NCBI GenBank assembly: GCA_946183915.1
Contig: CAMHDJ010000015.1
Span: 1-49,187 of the forward strand
DNA: 49,187 bases
Direction: 5' to 3'
DNA from: an uncultured Bacteroidales bacterium
GTDB taxonomy: Bacteria > Bacteroidota > Bacteroidia > Bacteroidales > P3
Shown in pieces: positions 29,598 through 37,504 of this stretch (positions are counted from its first letter, which is position 1; each line of letters opens with the position of its first letter). The notes under the pieces were generated by a model. It made no database searches. It was not told the origin of the DNA and was given only the letters and a program-made list of their open reading frames with translations. Position numbers and translations under genes: made by a program.

Positions 29598-30256
29598 AAC
29601 GACTGCCCGCAATACTACTGTTCATACTGCTGCTGCCGCTGAGCGGCCAGGCCCAACGCATCCATGCCTTCGTCTCGGCGGGCGTCACCGCCAACCAGAT
29701 TGAAGGCGACGAGCTGCGCAACTTCAAGCACTACGGCTTCAGCGGCGGCGTGGGAGCCCTGGCCTCCATCAGCGACAACGGTCGCTGGGGCCTGAGCGTC
29801 GAGGCGCTCTTCAACCAGCGCGGTTCGCACAGCACCGGAGACACCCGCAACTACCTCTACCGCCTGGACCTCACAGCCTCCTACGTCGACATCCCCGTCA
29901 TGATCCACTGGCAGGACATCCGCGGCGGCATGCTCTTCGGCGCGGGCCTCAGCTACGGTCGACTCGTGGAGCAACCCCACGGCAGGATGGGCTACGACAG
30001 CCTTTTCTTCATGCCTGACACCAGCGATATGTCCTTCGTGCCGAGCGACTTCGCGGTGGTTCTCGACGCCCGCTTCACCATTTGGCGCGGCCTGCAGATG
30101 GGCTTCCGCTGGCAATACTCGCTGCTGCCCGTCAAGCGCGACTGGGTCTTCTACCAGTATACCGGCGTCGACGCCAACGGCAACGCACGCTACACCAGCC
30201 ACGCCAACAACTGCTACAACCACAGCATCACCGTCCGACTCCTCTACCAATTCTAA
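29594..30256 (+). CDS. Outer-membrane beta-barrel protein (PorT-family-like)
   Basis: A 220-residue exported protein with signal peptide MKRLPAILLFILLLPLSGQA, then QRIHAFVSAGVTANQIEGD. The mature protein looks like an eight-stranded barrel of the OMP_b-brl_2/PorT type: GFSGGVGALASI, WGLSVEALFNQRGS, YVDIPVMIHW, GMLFGAGLSYGR and a C-terminal strand ending in F (HSITVRLLYQF). The generic fold does not prove a role in type IX secretion. ATG overlaps the stop of the glycosyltransferase (ATGA). Confidence 0.86.
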   Translation: MKRLPAILLFILLLPLSGQAQRIHAFVSAGVTANQIEGDELRNFKHYGFSGGVGALASISDNGRWGLSVEALFNQRGSHSTGDTRNYLYRLDLTASYVDIPVMIHWQDIRGGMLFGAGLSYGRLVEQPHGRMGYDSLFFMPDTSDMSFVPSDFAVVLDARFTIWRGLQMGFRWQYSLLPVKRDWVFYQYTGVDANGNARYTSHANNCYNHSITVRLLYQF

Positions 30257-30266
30257 CATCTTCGCT

Positions 30267-30689
30267 ATGGCTACCGCTCTCTTCCCCGGATCATTCGATC
30301 CCTTCACCGCCGGACACGAGGCCATCGCGCGCCGGGTGGCACCCCTCTTCGACCGCCTCGTGGTGGCCGTGGGAGTCAACAGCGAGAAGCACTACATGTT
30401 CAGCATCGAGGAGCGCCTGGAGCGCATCCGGAAGGCCCTGGCCGACCTGCCACAAGTGGAAGTTACATCCTACAGCGGCATGACCATCGACCTCTGCCAC
30501 CGCCTGGGGGCACAATGCATCGTGCGCGGCATCCGCACCGCCGACGACTTCGAGTACGAGCAGCTGGTGGCCAGCGTCAACCGGGCCCAGGACCCCTCCA
30601 TCGAGACCCTCCTCGTCATGGCCGACGCCGACCACCGCCACATCAGCAGCACCCTCGAACGCGAACGCCTCAGCCACTCCGCCACATGA
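30267..30689 (+). CDS. coaD: Phosphopantetheine adenylyltransferase
   Basis: A 140-residue cytoplasmic enzyme that makes dephospho-CoA from 4'-phosphopantetheine and ATP. Nucleotidyltransferase motifs are intact: FPGSFDPFTAGHEAI (TxGH at residues 14-17), VRGIRTADDFEYE and HISSTLERERL. It is slightly shorter than the usual 150-160 residues: the last helix is cut to LSHSAT, and the stop overlaps the recG start (ATGA). The active-site residues all precede this point, so it should be functional. Confidence 0.95.
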   Translation: MATALFPGSFDPFTAGHEAIARRVAPLFDRLVVAVGVNSEKHYMFSIEERLERIRKALADLPQVEVTSYSGMTIDLCHRLGAQCIVRGIRTADDFEYEQLVASVNRAQDPSIETLLVMADADHRHISSTLERERLSHSAT

Positions 30690-32773
30690 ACGTCCACGAC
30701 GACATAGTATACCTCAAAGGAGTAGGGCCCGCCAAAGCCAAGGTGCTGGCCGCCGAACTGGGCATATTCACCGCCAACGACCTGCTCCAGTACTTCCCCT
30801 TCCGCCACATCGACCGCTCCAAGAGCACCACCGTCGCCTCCCTCACCGAAGAGAGCGGCATCGTCGTACTGCACGGCACCATGAGCAACCTCGCCGTCGT
30901 CAGCATCGGACCCCGCCGCGAGCGGCTGACGGTCGACTTCAGCGACGGCACCGGCAGCCTGCAACTCGCTTGGTTCGCCGGCATCAAGTGGGTGCGCGAG
31001 AAAGTCAAACCGGGCGTCACCTACACCATCATCGGCAAACCCTCTCTCTTCAACGGCACATGGCAGATGACCCATCCGGAGATCGAAGCAGAGAGCGGCG
31101 ACCGGCGGACCGACAGCGGGGGCTTCCTGCCGGTATACACCACCACTGACAAGATGAAGCAGCACGGCCTCGGCACCCGCGCCCTGGCCCGCCTCACCGA
31201 GACCCTCTGCGGCTGCATCAGCGGCATCGAAGAGACCCTCCCGTCCGACGTGCTTCAGCGATTCCACCTCATGGGCCGCGCCGAGGCCTTGAAGGCCATC
31301 CACTACCCTGACAGCCCCGCCCAGCTCGAACAGGCCCGTGCACGCCTGAAGTTCGAGGAACTCTTCTTCCTCCAACTCGACTACCAGTACGCCCACGCCG
31401 CCCGCCTCGTCCGCTCGCAGGGACTCGTCTTCAACACCGTGGGCGACCACTTCAACCGCTTCTACAGCGAGAAGATACCCTTCCCCCTCACCGGCGCCCA
31501 GAAACGTGTCGTCCGCGAGATCCGCGAAGACATGCGCTCCGGCCGCCAGATGAACCGGCTGCTGCAAGGCGACGTCGGCAGCGGCAAGACCCTCGTGGCC
31601 CTCATGTCCATGCTCCTGGCCCTCGACAACGGCTGCCAGGCCTGTCTTATGGCACCCACCGAGATCCTCGCCACCCAGCACTACAACACCTTCCTCCGAC
31701 TCCTCGAAGGGCTCGACATCCGCGTCGAACTCCTCATCGGATCGCTCCGCGCCGCCGACAAGAAGAAGACCAAGCAGCGCATCGCCAGCGGCGAGACGCA
31801 CATCGTCATCGGCACCCACGCCCTCATCGAAGACGACGTCCTCTTCCACCGCCTGGGACTCGTCGTCATCGACGAGCAGCACCGCTTCGGCGTCGAGCAG
31901 CGCGCCAAGCTCTGGGCCAAGGGCACGCCCCCGCCCCACATCCTCGTCATGACCGCCACCCCCATCCCCCGCACCCTTGCCATGACCCTCTACGGCGACC
32001 TCGACTGCTCCGTCATCGACGAGCTGCCCCCCGGCCGCCAGCCCGTGCGCACCTACCACCGCACCGAGCCCCGCCGGCCGCTGGTGTTCAGCTTCCTCCG
32101 GCAACAGATCGACGCCGGACGCCAGGTCTACTTCGTCTACCCCCTCATCCACGAGAACCCCAAGCTCGACCTGCGCGACCTCGAGGACGGCCTCGAGATG
32201 GTGCAGAGCTACTTCCCGCGGCCGCAGTACCAGGTCTCGCTCATGCACGGCCAACTCTCCCCCGAAGACAAAGCCTTCGAGATGGACCGCTTCAAGCGCG
32301 GCCTCACCCACATCATGGTCTCCACCACGGTGATTGAGGTGGGCGTCGACGTGCCCAACGCCACCGTGATGGTCATCGAGAACGCCGAGCGCTTCGGCCT
32401 CAGCCAGCTGCACCAGCTCCGCGGCCGTGTGGGACGCGGCGCCGAGCAGAGCTACTGCATCCTCATGACCAAAGACCACCTCAGCACCACCAGCCGCGAA
32501 CGCATACGCACCATGTGCTCCACCACCGACGGCTTCGAGATAGCCGAAGCCGACCTGCGCCTGCGCGGCCCCGGCGACCTGCAGGGGCTCCAGCAGAGCG
32601 GCGTGCTCGACCTCAAGCTGGCCTCCATCGTCGACGACGAGCCCCTCGTCCAAGCCACCCGCGACCTGGTACGCGACCTCCTCGCCGCCGACCCCACCCT
32701 GGCGGCACACCCCGAGCTGCGCCGACACATCGAACACTCCAAAAACCGACTGATGTGGAGCAAGATATCGTAA
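30686..32773 (+). CDS. recG: ATP-dependent DNA helicase RecG
   Basis: A 695-residue superfamily 2 helicase that remodels stalled forks and Holliday junctions. The N-terminal wedge/OB domain starts DDIVYLKGVGPAKAKVLAAE and includes IVVLHGTMSN. Helicase motifs follow: LTGAQKRVVREI, GDVGSGKT (near residue 295), MAPTEILATQHY, VIDEQHRFGVEQR, MTATPIPRTLAM, STTVIEVGVDVPNA and LHQLRGRVGRG. The start at 30686 overlaps coaD by 4 bp; a longer frame upstream is a shadow. Normal length. Confidence 0.97.
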   Translation: MNVHDDIVYLKGVGPAKAKVLAAELGIFTANDLLQYFPFRHIDRSKSTTVASLTEESGIVVLHGTMSNLAVVSIGPRRERLTVDFSDGTGSLQLAWFAGIKWVREKVKPGVTYTIIGKPSLFNGTWQMTHPEIEAESGDRRTDSGGFLPVYTTTDKMKQHGLGTRALARLTETLCGCISGIEETLPSDVLQRFHLMGRAEALKAIHYPDSPAQLEQARARLKFEELFFLQLDYQYAHAARLVRSQGLVFNTVGDHFNRFYSEKIPFPLTGAQKRVVREIREDMRSGRQMNRLLQGDVGSGKTLVALMSMLLALDNGCQACLMAPTEILATQHYNTFLRLLEGLDIRVELLIGSLRAADKKKTKQRIASGETHIVIGTHALIEDDVLFHRLGLVVIDEQHRFGVEQRAKLWAKGTPPPHILVMTATPIPRTLAMTLYGDLDCSVIDELPPGRQPVRTYHRTEPRRPLVFSFLRQQIDAGRQVYFVYPLIHENPKLDLRDLEDGLEMVQSYFPRPQYQVSLMHGQLSPEDKAFEMDRFKRGLTHIMVSTTVIEVGVDVPNATVMVIENAERFGLSQLHQLRGRVGRGAEQSYCILMTKDHLSTTSRERIRTMCSTTDGFEIAEADLRLRGPGDLQGLQQSGVLDLKLASIVDDEPLVQATRDLVRDLLAADPTLAAHPELRRHIEHSKNRLMWSKIS

Positions 32774-33186
32774 AGAAAACCGAAAAGAACATAGCCCTTG
32801 TGGCCGAAGAGGGCGCCTCGCTCTCCAGCGGCTCGTTGAAACTATACTATCTACTCCCTTCTCCTTCCAGGAGAGGGGCCAGAGGGGAGGCCGTCGGCGC
32901 CATCGACCTCTACGCCTACGACCCCCTCAACCGCCGCTGCGCCGTCGGCATCATGGTGGCCACCGAGCACCGCCGCCAAGGCCACGCCCTGGCCATGCTG
33001 CAAGCCTTGGCAAAGCAATACACGGGCATCCTCCACACCCTCTACGCCGACATCGCCACCACCAACGGCGCCTCGCTGGCCCTCTTCGCCAAGGCCGGCT
33101 ACACCCAGTGCGGCCGCTTCCGCGACTGGCTCGCCCTCGGCGACCGATACATCGACACCATCCGCATGCAACTGATACTGCCATGA
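32755..33186 (+). CDS. GNAT acetyltransferase, probably N-truncated, with inserted repeat peptide
   Basis: A 143-residue frame if it starts at the GTG at 32755, inside the end of recG. The central and C-terminal GNAT fold is clear: GAIDLYAYDPLNRRCAVGIM, the acetyl-CoA loop HRRQGHALAMLQAL, and YADIATTNGASLALFAKAGY. This resembles spermidine or amino-acid N-acetyltransferases, which normally have about 40 more residues at the N-terminus, so the start is truncated or lost into recG. Residues about 34-46 (LPSPSRRGARGEA) come from an inserted palindromic repeat (32854-32892). The end overlaps mltG by 4 bp. Function in the present state is uncertain. Confidence 0.65.
   Translation: MEQDIVKKTEKNIALVAEEGASLSSGSLKLYYLLPSPSRRGARGEAVGAIDLYAYDPLNRRCAVGIMVATEHRRQGHALAMLQALAKQYTGILHTLYADIATTNGASLALFAKAGYTQCGRFRDWLALGDRYIDTIRMQLILP
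32854..32892. repeat. Palindromic repeat inside the GNAT gene
   Basis: CTCCCTTCTCCT, a short centre, then AGGAGAGGGG and CCAGAGGGGAGG: an inverted repeat with one mismatch in the 10-bp arm, translated LPSPSRRGARGEA. I recall similar CTCCCTTCTCC/GGAGAGGG elements as frequent intergenic repeats in Bacteroidetes. Confidence 0.7.
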
Positions 33187-34154
33187 AGAAAACCCTCCTG
33201 ATCCTCGTCCTCGCCGCCCTCCTCCTGGCCGGCGGCGCCGCAGCCCTCCTCCTGACCGCGAAGACCTCCAACGCCGAACCCCTCCGCCTCGACCTGCCCG
33301 AAGGCACCGACTACCGCGCCCTCTGCGACAGCCTCGACGCGCCCCTCCCCTTCCGCCTCATGGCCCGCGCCCTGAGTCTCGACAGCCACGTGCGGCCCGG
33401 CTCCTACGTCGTCGAGCCCCACATGCAGCAGCTCGCCCTCGTGCGCAAACTGCGCAACGGCCAGCAGGACCCCATCCGCCTCACCATCGGCAAATTCCGC
33501 ACCCCACAGCAACTCAACGAATACCTCAACAAGAAGCTGATGCACGACGACTTCGACGTGCCCCTCGACAGCTTCCACCTGGTCCTTCAGGACACCTACG
33601 AGTTCTACTGGACCGTCAGCCCCGAGCAATTCATGCAGCGGATGGAAGACGAGTACAATCGGTTTTGGACCACGGAAGTCGGCCCTCAGGGCGAACTACG
33701 GTGCGACCTTCTCGAGCTCTCCGACAACGGCAATGCGCGACTGGAGACAATGATTTTGGCTTCGATAGTTGATGAAGAAACCAACAACAACGCCGAGAAG
33801 CCACTGATAGCCAGTGTGTACATCAACCGTTTGGAGCGCGGCATGCCCCTCCAGGCCGACCCCACGGTGAAGTACGCCGTGGGCGACTTCACACTCAAGC
33901 GCATTCTCAACAAACACCTCGCCGTCGAGTCCCCCTTCAACACCTACCTCCACGCCGGCCTGCCACCCGCCCCCATCTGCCTACCCTCGAAAGCCAGCAT
34001 TGACGCCGTCATCAACGCCAAAGAGACCAACTACCTCTATTTCTGTGCCTCCGACAAGATGGACGGCACTCACCGCTTCGCCGCCACCCTGGCCGAGCAC
34101 AACCGCAACGCCGCCCGCTTCCACGCCGCCCTCAACGCCCGCGGCATCCGGTAG
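33183..34154 (+). CDS. mltG: Endolytic murein transglycosylase MltG
   Basis: A 323-residue inner-membrane enzyme that cuts nascent peptidoglycan strands in the periplasm. It has one N-terminal membrane helix (residues 4-28), then the YceG-like domain, with the catalytic motif ASIVDEET (near residue 198), VYINRLERGMPLQADPTVKYA, YLHAGLPPAPICLPS and YLYFCASD. The length is slightly below that of Gram-negative relatives (about 340). The ATG at 33183 overlaps the end of the GNAT gene. It is the last gene of the topA chain. Confidence 0.96.
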   Translation: MKKTLLILVLAALLLAGGAAALLLTAKTSNAEPLRLDLPEGTDYRALCDSLDAPLPFRLMARALSLDSHVRPGSYVVEPHMQQLALVRKLRNGQQDPIRLTIGKFRTPQQLNEYLNKKLMHDDFDVPLDSFHLVLQDTYEFYWTVSPEQFMQRMEDEYNRFWTTEVGPQGELRCDLLELSDNGNARLETMILASIVDEETNNNAEKPLIASVYINRLERGMPLQADPTVKYAVGDFTLKRILNKHLAVESPFNTYLHAGLPPAPICLPSKASIDAVINAKETNYLYFCASDKMDGTHRFAATLAEHNRNAARFHAALNARGIR

Positions 34155-34246
34155 TGCATTCCAAATAAAGATTTTAACGGCGAATTACGCGAATTACGTG
34201 AACTGAGGTCAGCGACTTTATGGAGCTAAGCCACGCAAACTTTTAT

Positions 34247-34396
34247 AACGGCGAATTACTCGAATTACTCTAAGCTACGCAGGCTGTTATGCCATCGGAT
34301 CGTTTAGCGAATTACTCGAAGGGCCTGCGCAAGCATTCGAGTAATTCGCCCAAAATTGACCTGCGTAGCTTCGAGTTCTTCGAGTAATTCGCCGTT
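34247..34396. repeat. Nested inverted repeat with CGAATTACTC words
   Basis: The outer arms (34247-34283 and 34360-34396) are 37 bp with 3 mismatches, beginning AACGGCGAATTACTCGAA. Inside, GCGAATTACTCGAA (34307-34320) and its exact reverse complement (34336-34349) form a second 14-bp stem. A cruciform or a long folded RNA is possible. Confidence 0.92.
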
Positions 34397-34442
34397 TTAC
34401 AAAAATTAAGTAAATTTAGGTTAAAAAATTAGATCGTGCACG

Positions 34443-34546
34443 TGAAGGGAGCCTCCAGTGGAGGCTTCCGATAGCGAAGCGGAGAACGACCCACTCCGCG
34501 GGGTCGTCGGCGCAACGCGCCGATGCTGCGATCCGAAAACGCAGCT
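34443..34546. repeat. Block of four hairpins inserted in copy B
   Basis: Hairpins in a row: AGCCTCCA/TGGAGGCT (34450-34466), CGACCC/GGGTCG (34487-34506), CGGCGC/GCGCCG (34508-34522) and GCTGCG/CGCAGC (34525-34545). It breaks the palindrome at 34431. It may be a mobile hairpin element or a structured RNA. Confidence 0.7.
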
Positions 34547-34579
34547 CAAAACAGCCAATTTAACTTAAATTATGTCAAA

Positions 34580-34605
34580 AAATTAGATCGTGCACGATCT
34601 AATTT
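34580..34605. repeat. Palindrome AGATCGTGCACGATCT, copy 4
   Basis: A perfect 26-bp palindrome within composite repeat copy B, with A/T flanks slightly different from those of copy 1. Confidence 0.95.
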
Positions 34606-34891
34606 GCACCTTTAAAACATTCAGGACGAGACGTCTAGCACTTCGGAAGTGTGCTAACCATGCTGGAAAACTCGCAAAACGCTGACAGGGCAAGGGTTTT
34701 GCCCTGGTTTTAAGAGAGTCATCAGGGAGTCATCAGGGAGTCATCACGGAGCCACCTAGGAACCATGGGCATTTCGGAGGGGTCGATTGCCGACCGGAAG
34801 CGAAGGCAGTGTCGAATGTTAAACTATGTTAAATTACGCCGTGTACGACAACAATTCGGCGGAGGGTGGCATCTATGTCAGCAAAAATGCG

Positions 34892-34899
34892 TATCTTTG
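34892..34899 (+). promoter_or_regulatory. Putative -7 element for the first T9SS-type gene
   Basis: TATCTTTG matches TAnnTTTG and lies 21 bp before the ATG at 34921. No TTTG is present at the expected upstream distance, so this is a half-match. Confidence 0.5.
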
Positions 34900-34920
34900 C
34901 AGTTAAAACCGAAGATCGAC

Positions 34921-37440
34921 ATGAGAAATAAGCGACATATATACAGGCTATTAATACTATTCGCCCTCGCGTGGGCGATGCCCGAAGGGGCGCAGGCGCA
35001 GGAGCCGTTCGGCCCGAGCGAGCCGAGTGTGGCCAACGACTGCGGCATCTACCAGTGGCCGCCGGTGCAGTCGCCCTGCCCCGAGGTGCAGATCAAGCAG
35101 AAGCACGACCACACCCCCCTGAAGCAGTATGCCTCGCAGGGGTGGGACACGGTGGTCACCTGCGCGCAGCGTTCGCTGACGCTGACGTGCATGCCCTTCC
35201 TGCCGGTGCAGTACTTCAACGGGCAGTACAAGGTGGACACCATCCCCTTCGACCCGCCAGACCCGACGTTTGCGCTGGGTATGAAGATGCCGGTGTCGAC
35301 CGACGACGACTTCGCCTCCGACTCGACGATCATCCCGTTCCCGTTCTTCTTCTTCGGCAAGCAGAAGGACGCCTTCGTGCTGGGCGCCAACGGCTTGGTG
35401 TCGTTCAACACGGCCTCGATGGGCAAGTACTGCCCGTGGAACTTCACGGCCCCCATACCGTGGGCGTCCGAGAGCACGAACGGCGCGCCGAAGGGCGTGG
35501 GCACCACGGTGGCCCACATGCGCGACGCCATCTACGGCATCTACGAGGACACGCACCCCATCGCCTCCTACCTGCACGGCGACCAGGGCATCTACTACGG
35601 TGTGCAGGACGACTACCCCTGTCGCAAGATCATCTGCTCGTGGAACGGCATTCCGACCTTCCCGGGCTCGCGCAACCAGAACAACCGGTGCACCTACCAG
35701 ATCGTGTGCTACGAGGGCTCGAACATCATCGAGGTGCACATCAAGCGCCGCGGCATCAACAGCCAGTGGCAGGGCGGCAACGGCCTGATCGGCATCCAGA
35801 ACGCCACGGGCCAGCCGCAGACCAAGGGCGGCTTCGGCGAGTCGACCGTCTTCGTCACGCCCAACTCGCCGGCGGCCTTCTACCCCTCGCTGGCCAACCA
35901 TGGCATCAACGGCAACCTGGTCACCACCGAGCTGGACAGCGTGGCCTTCCGCTTCACGCCGCAGGGCAACACCGTCTACAGCGACAAGTGGTTCCGCATC
36001 TTCGACGACGGGCGCGACTCGATCCAGCTCACGCAGGACGTCTACGACACCAACGGCTACTACACCCCGATGGGGAGCGTGATGGCCACCTGCCCCACCC
36101 TGACGCGCGCCGTGGTGACGCCGACCCGCACCTCGCGCTACGTCTACGAGCTGCGCTTCATGGATGCCGCCCAGAACTGGTACTTCCTGCGCGACACCAT
36201 CACCATCGGCATGGACACGGGCAACGTGCTCACCCTGCGCCCCGCCGGCGCGCCGGCCACACAGCACCAGATGGACATCTGCAGCGGCTCGGACGCCCGC
36301 ATGATGCTCGAATACCCCGAGCTGCAGGACACCCTGGGCACCAACTACCACATCACGCGCATCACCGGCGGCGCCAACAGCGTCCTGCCCGACAGCCTGC
36401 TGCAGTTCGGCCAGCTCTACGCCGACCAGCAGTCGCGCCAGAAGTGCATACCCCTCGTGCTGCGGCCCGACGCCGTGGCCTCCCACCTGGCACCCGGCGC
36501 GATCGACTCGGTGCGGATCGACTTCACGGCCGACTTCGTCAGCGGATGCCACACGACGGTCAGCTTCCTGGTGCGCATCTTCCCGAACTACGACACCACC
36601 GAGCGCCACGGCATCTGCCAGGGCGAGACCTTCACGTGGGCTGTCAACGGCCAGAGCTACACCGCCTCCACCACCAGTCCGCAGGTCAACCTGCCGACCA
36701 CAGCGGGCTGCGACTCGGTCGTGCACCTCGACCTCACGGTGTCGAGCACCAGCGCCTCGATCGACGAAGTGCACGTCTGCAAGCCCTACACCTGGATCAA
36801 CGGGCAGACCTACACCGAGACAAACACCGCCACGACGGCCACCGACACCGTGCACCTGCAGAACATCTGGGGCTGCGACTCGCTGGTGCAGCTGATGCTC
36901 ACCGTGACCCCCATGACGCCGCTGATCGACGCCACCCGCGAATACTTCGACTTTGACCACCTCGACATCGTGCTCACCGACGTCTCGACCGGCGGCAACG
37001 GCCGCACATGGTACCTGCCGAGCGGCGACCCGCAGTCGGGCGCGGTGGTCTACTACACGGCCCCCTACAACCTCGACTCGGCGGTGTTCACCCTGGTCGA
37101 GACCAGCCCCTACGGCTGTGTCGACACCGCCACGCTGGTAGTCCCCTTCCAGCGCGACGTGATCTGGGCTCCCAACGCCTTCGTGCCGGACGATCCCGCC
37201 AACGGCAACGACCGCTTCCGCACCTTCAGCAACCACCTCGTCAAGCAGCAGACCCTCATCTACAACCGCCGCGGCGAGCTGGTATTCAGGTGCAATGAGA
37301 TCGACTGCCCGTGGGACGGCACCGACCTGGGCGGCAACGAGTGCCCCCAGGGAAGCTACGTCTACATCGTGCGCTACATCACGGAGTATGAACCCGACGT
37401 CACACGGGTGCTGAAAGGCACGGTGACGCTGATCAGGTAG
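34921..37440 (+). CDS. Secreted protein with T9SS type B (gliding-motility) C-terminal domain, paralogue 1
   Basis: An 839-residue exported protein. The signal peptide is MRNKRHIYRLLILFALAWAM and onward, cut near AQA. The N-terminal region (residues 30-330) has a conserved block (CGIYQWPPVQSPCPEVQIKQ) and beta-rich segments (CTYQIVCYEGSNIIEVHIK, LIGIQNATG). Two repeats of about 60 residues end in GCDSVVHLDLTV and GCDSLVQLMLTV. The last 85 residues form a CHU_C-type domain (WAPNAFVPDDPANGND, YNRRGELVF, CPQGSYVYIVRY, VLKGTVTLIR), the sorting signal for type IX secretion. It is probably a surface or adhesin-like protein. A tandem paralogue follows 64 bp later. The frame is open from 34765, but the signal peptide sets the start. 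Confidence 0.9.
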   Translation: MRNKRHIYRLLILFALAWAMPEGAQAQEPFGPSEPSVANDCGIYQWPPVQSPCPEVQIKQKHDHTPLKQYASQGWDTVVTCAQRSLTLTCMPFLPVQYFNGQYKVDTIPFDPPDPTFALGMKMPVSTDDDFASDSTIIPFPFFFFGKQKDAFVLGANGLVSFNTASMGKYCPWNFTAPIPWASESTNGAPKGVGTTVAHMRDAIYGIYEDTHPIASYLHGDQGIYYGVQDDYPCRKIICSWNGIPTFPGSRNQNNRCTYQIVCYEGSNIIEVHIKRRGINSQWQGGNGLIGIQNATGQPQTKGGFGESTVFVTPNSPAAFYPSLANHGINGNLVTTELDSVAFRFTPQGNTVYSDKWFRIFDDGRDSIQLTQDVYDTNGYYTPMGSVMATCPTLTRAVVTPTRTSRYVYELRFMDAAQNWYFLRDTITIGMDTGNVLTLRPAGAPATQHQMDICSGSDARMMLEYPELQDTLGTNYHITRITGGANSVLPDSLLQFGQLYADQQSRQKCIPLVLRPDAVASHLAPGAIDSVRIDFTADFVSGCHTTVSFLVRIFPNYDTTERHGICQGETFTWAVNGQSYTASTTSPQVNLPTTAGCDSVVHLDLTVSSTSASIDEVHVCKPYTWINGQTYTETNTATTATDTVHLQNIWGCDSLVQLMLTVTPMTPLIDATREYFDFDHLDIVLTDVSTGGNGRTWYLPSGDPQSGAVVYYTAPYNLDSAVFTLVETSPYGCVDTATLVVPFQRDVIWAPNAFVPDDPANGNDRFRTFSNHLVKQQTLIYNRRGELVFRCNEIDCPWDGTDLGGNECPQGSYVYIVRYITEYEPDVTRVLKGTVTLIR

Positions 37441-37443
37441 ATG

Positions 37444-37478
37444 GTTTATGGTTTAAGGTTTAAGGTTTAAAGTTTAAA
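37444..37478. repeat. Heptamer array GTTTAAG between T9SS-type paralogues
   Basis: Five 7-bp units: GTTTATG GTTTAAG GTTTAAG GTTTAAA GTTTAAA. It starts 3 bp after the stop codon and has no inverted arm. Confidence 0.9.
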
Positions 37479-37504
37479 TTAGACGAAATAGAAAACTCAA
37501 TTAT

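Larger units (their letters stand above)
34405..34769 (+). repeat. Composite repeat, copy B, interrupted
   Basis: The same blocks as copy A (18413-18606): AATTAAGTAAATTTAGGTTA at 34405, a palindrome broken after AGATCGTGCACG (34431-34442), about 140 bp of extra DNA, a complete palindrome (34580-34605), GACGAGACGTCTAGCACTTC at 34625, the CAGGGCAA/TTGCCCTG hairpin (34686-34706), three 11-bp units (34717-34749) and the CCACCTAGGAACCATGGG tail. Confidence 0.92.
34155..34920. other. Long repeat-filled gap before the T9SS-type genes
   Basis: This 766-bp gap holds no supported gene. In order it contains CGAATTACG words, a nested inverted repeat (34247-34396), the start of composite repeat copy B with a broken palindrome, a block of four hairpins (34443-34546), a complete palindrome, the rest of copy B with three 11-bp units, and a short leader with a TATCTTTG element. 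Confidence 0.85.

Noticed and set aside
29594..30256. Assignment as PorT, a core type IX secretion protein
   Set aside because: The barrel fold is generic and nothing specific to PorT is visible, so only the family-level call is given.
34443..34546. tRNA or known structured RNA in the four-hairpin block
   Set aside because: No cloverleaf, T-loop or anticodon arm can be drawn, and it matches no RNA family I can recognise; kept only as a hairpin block.
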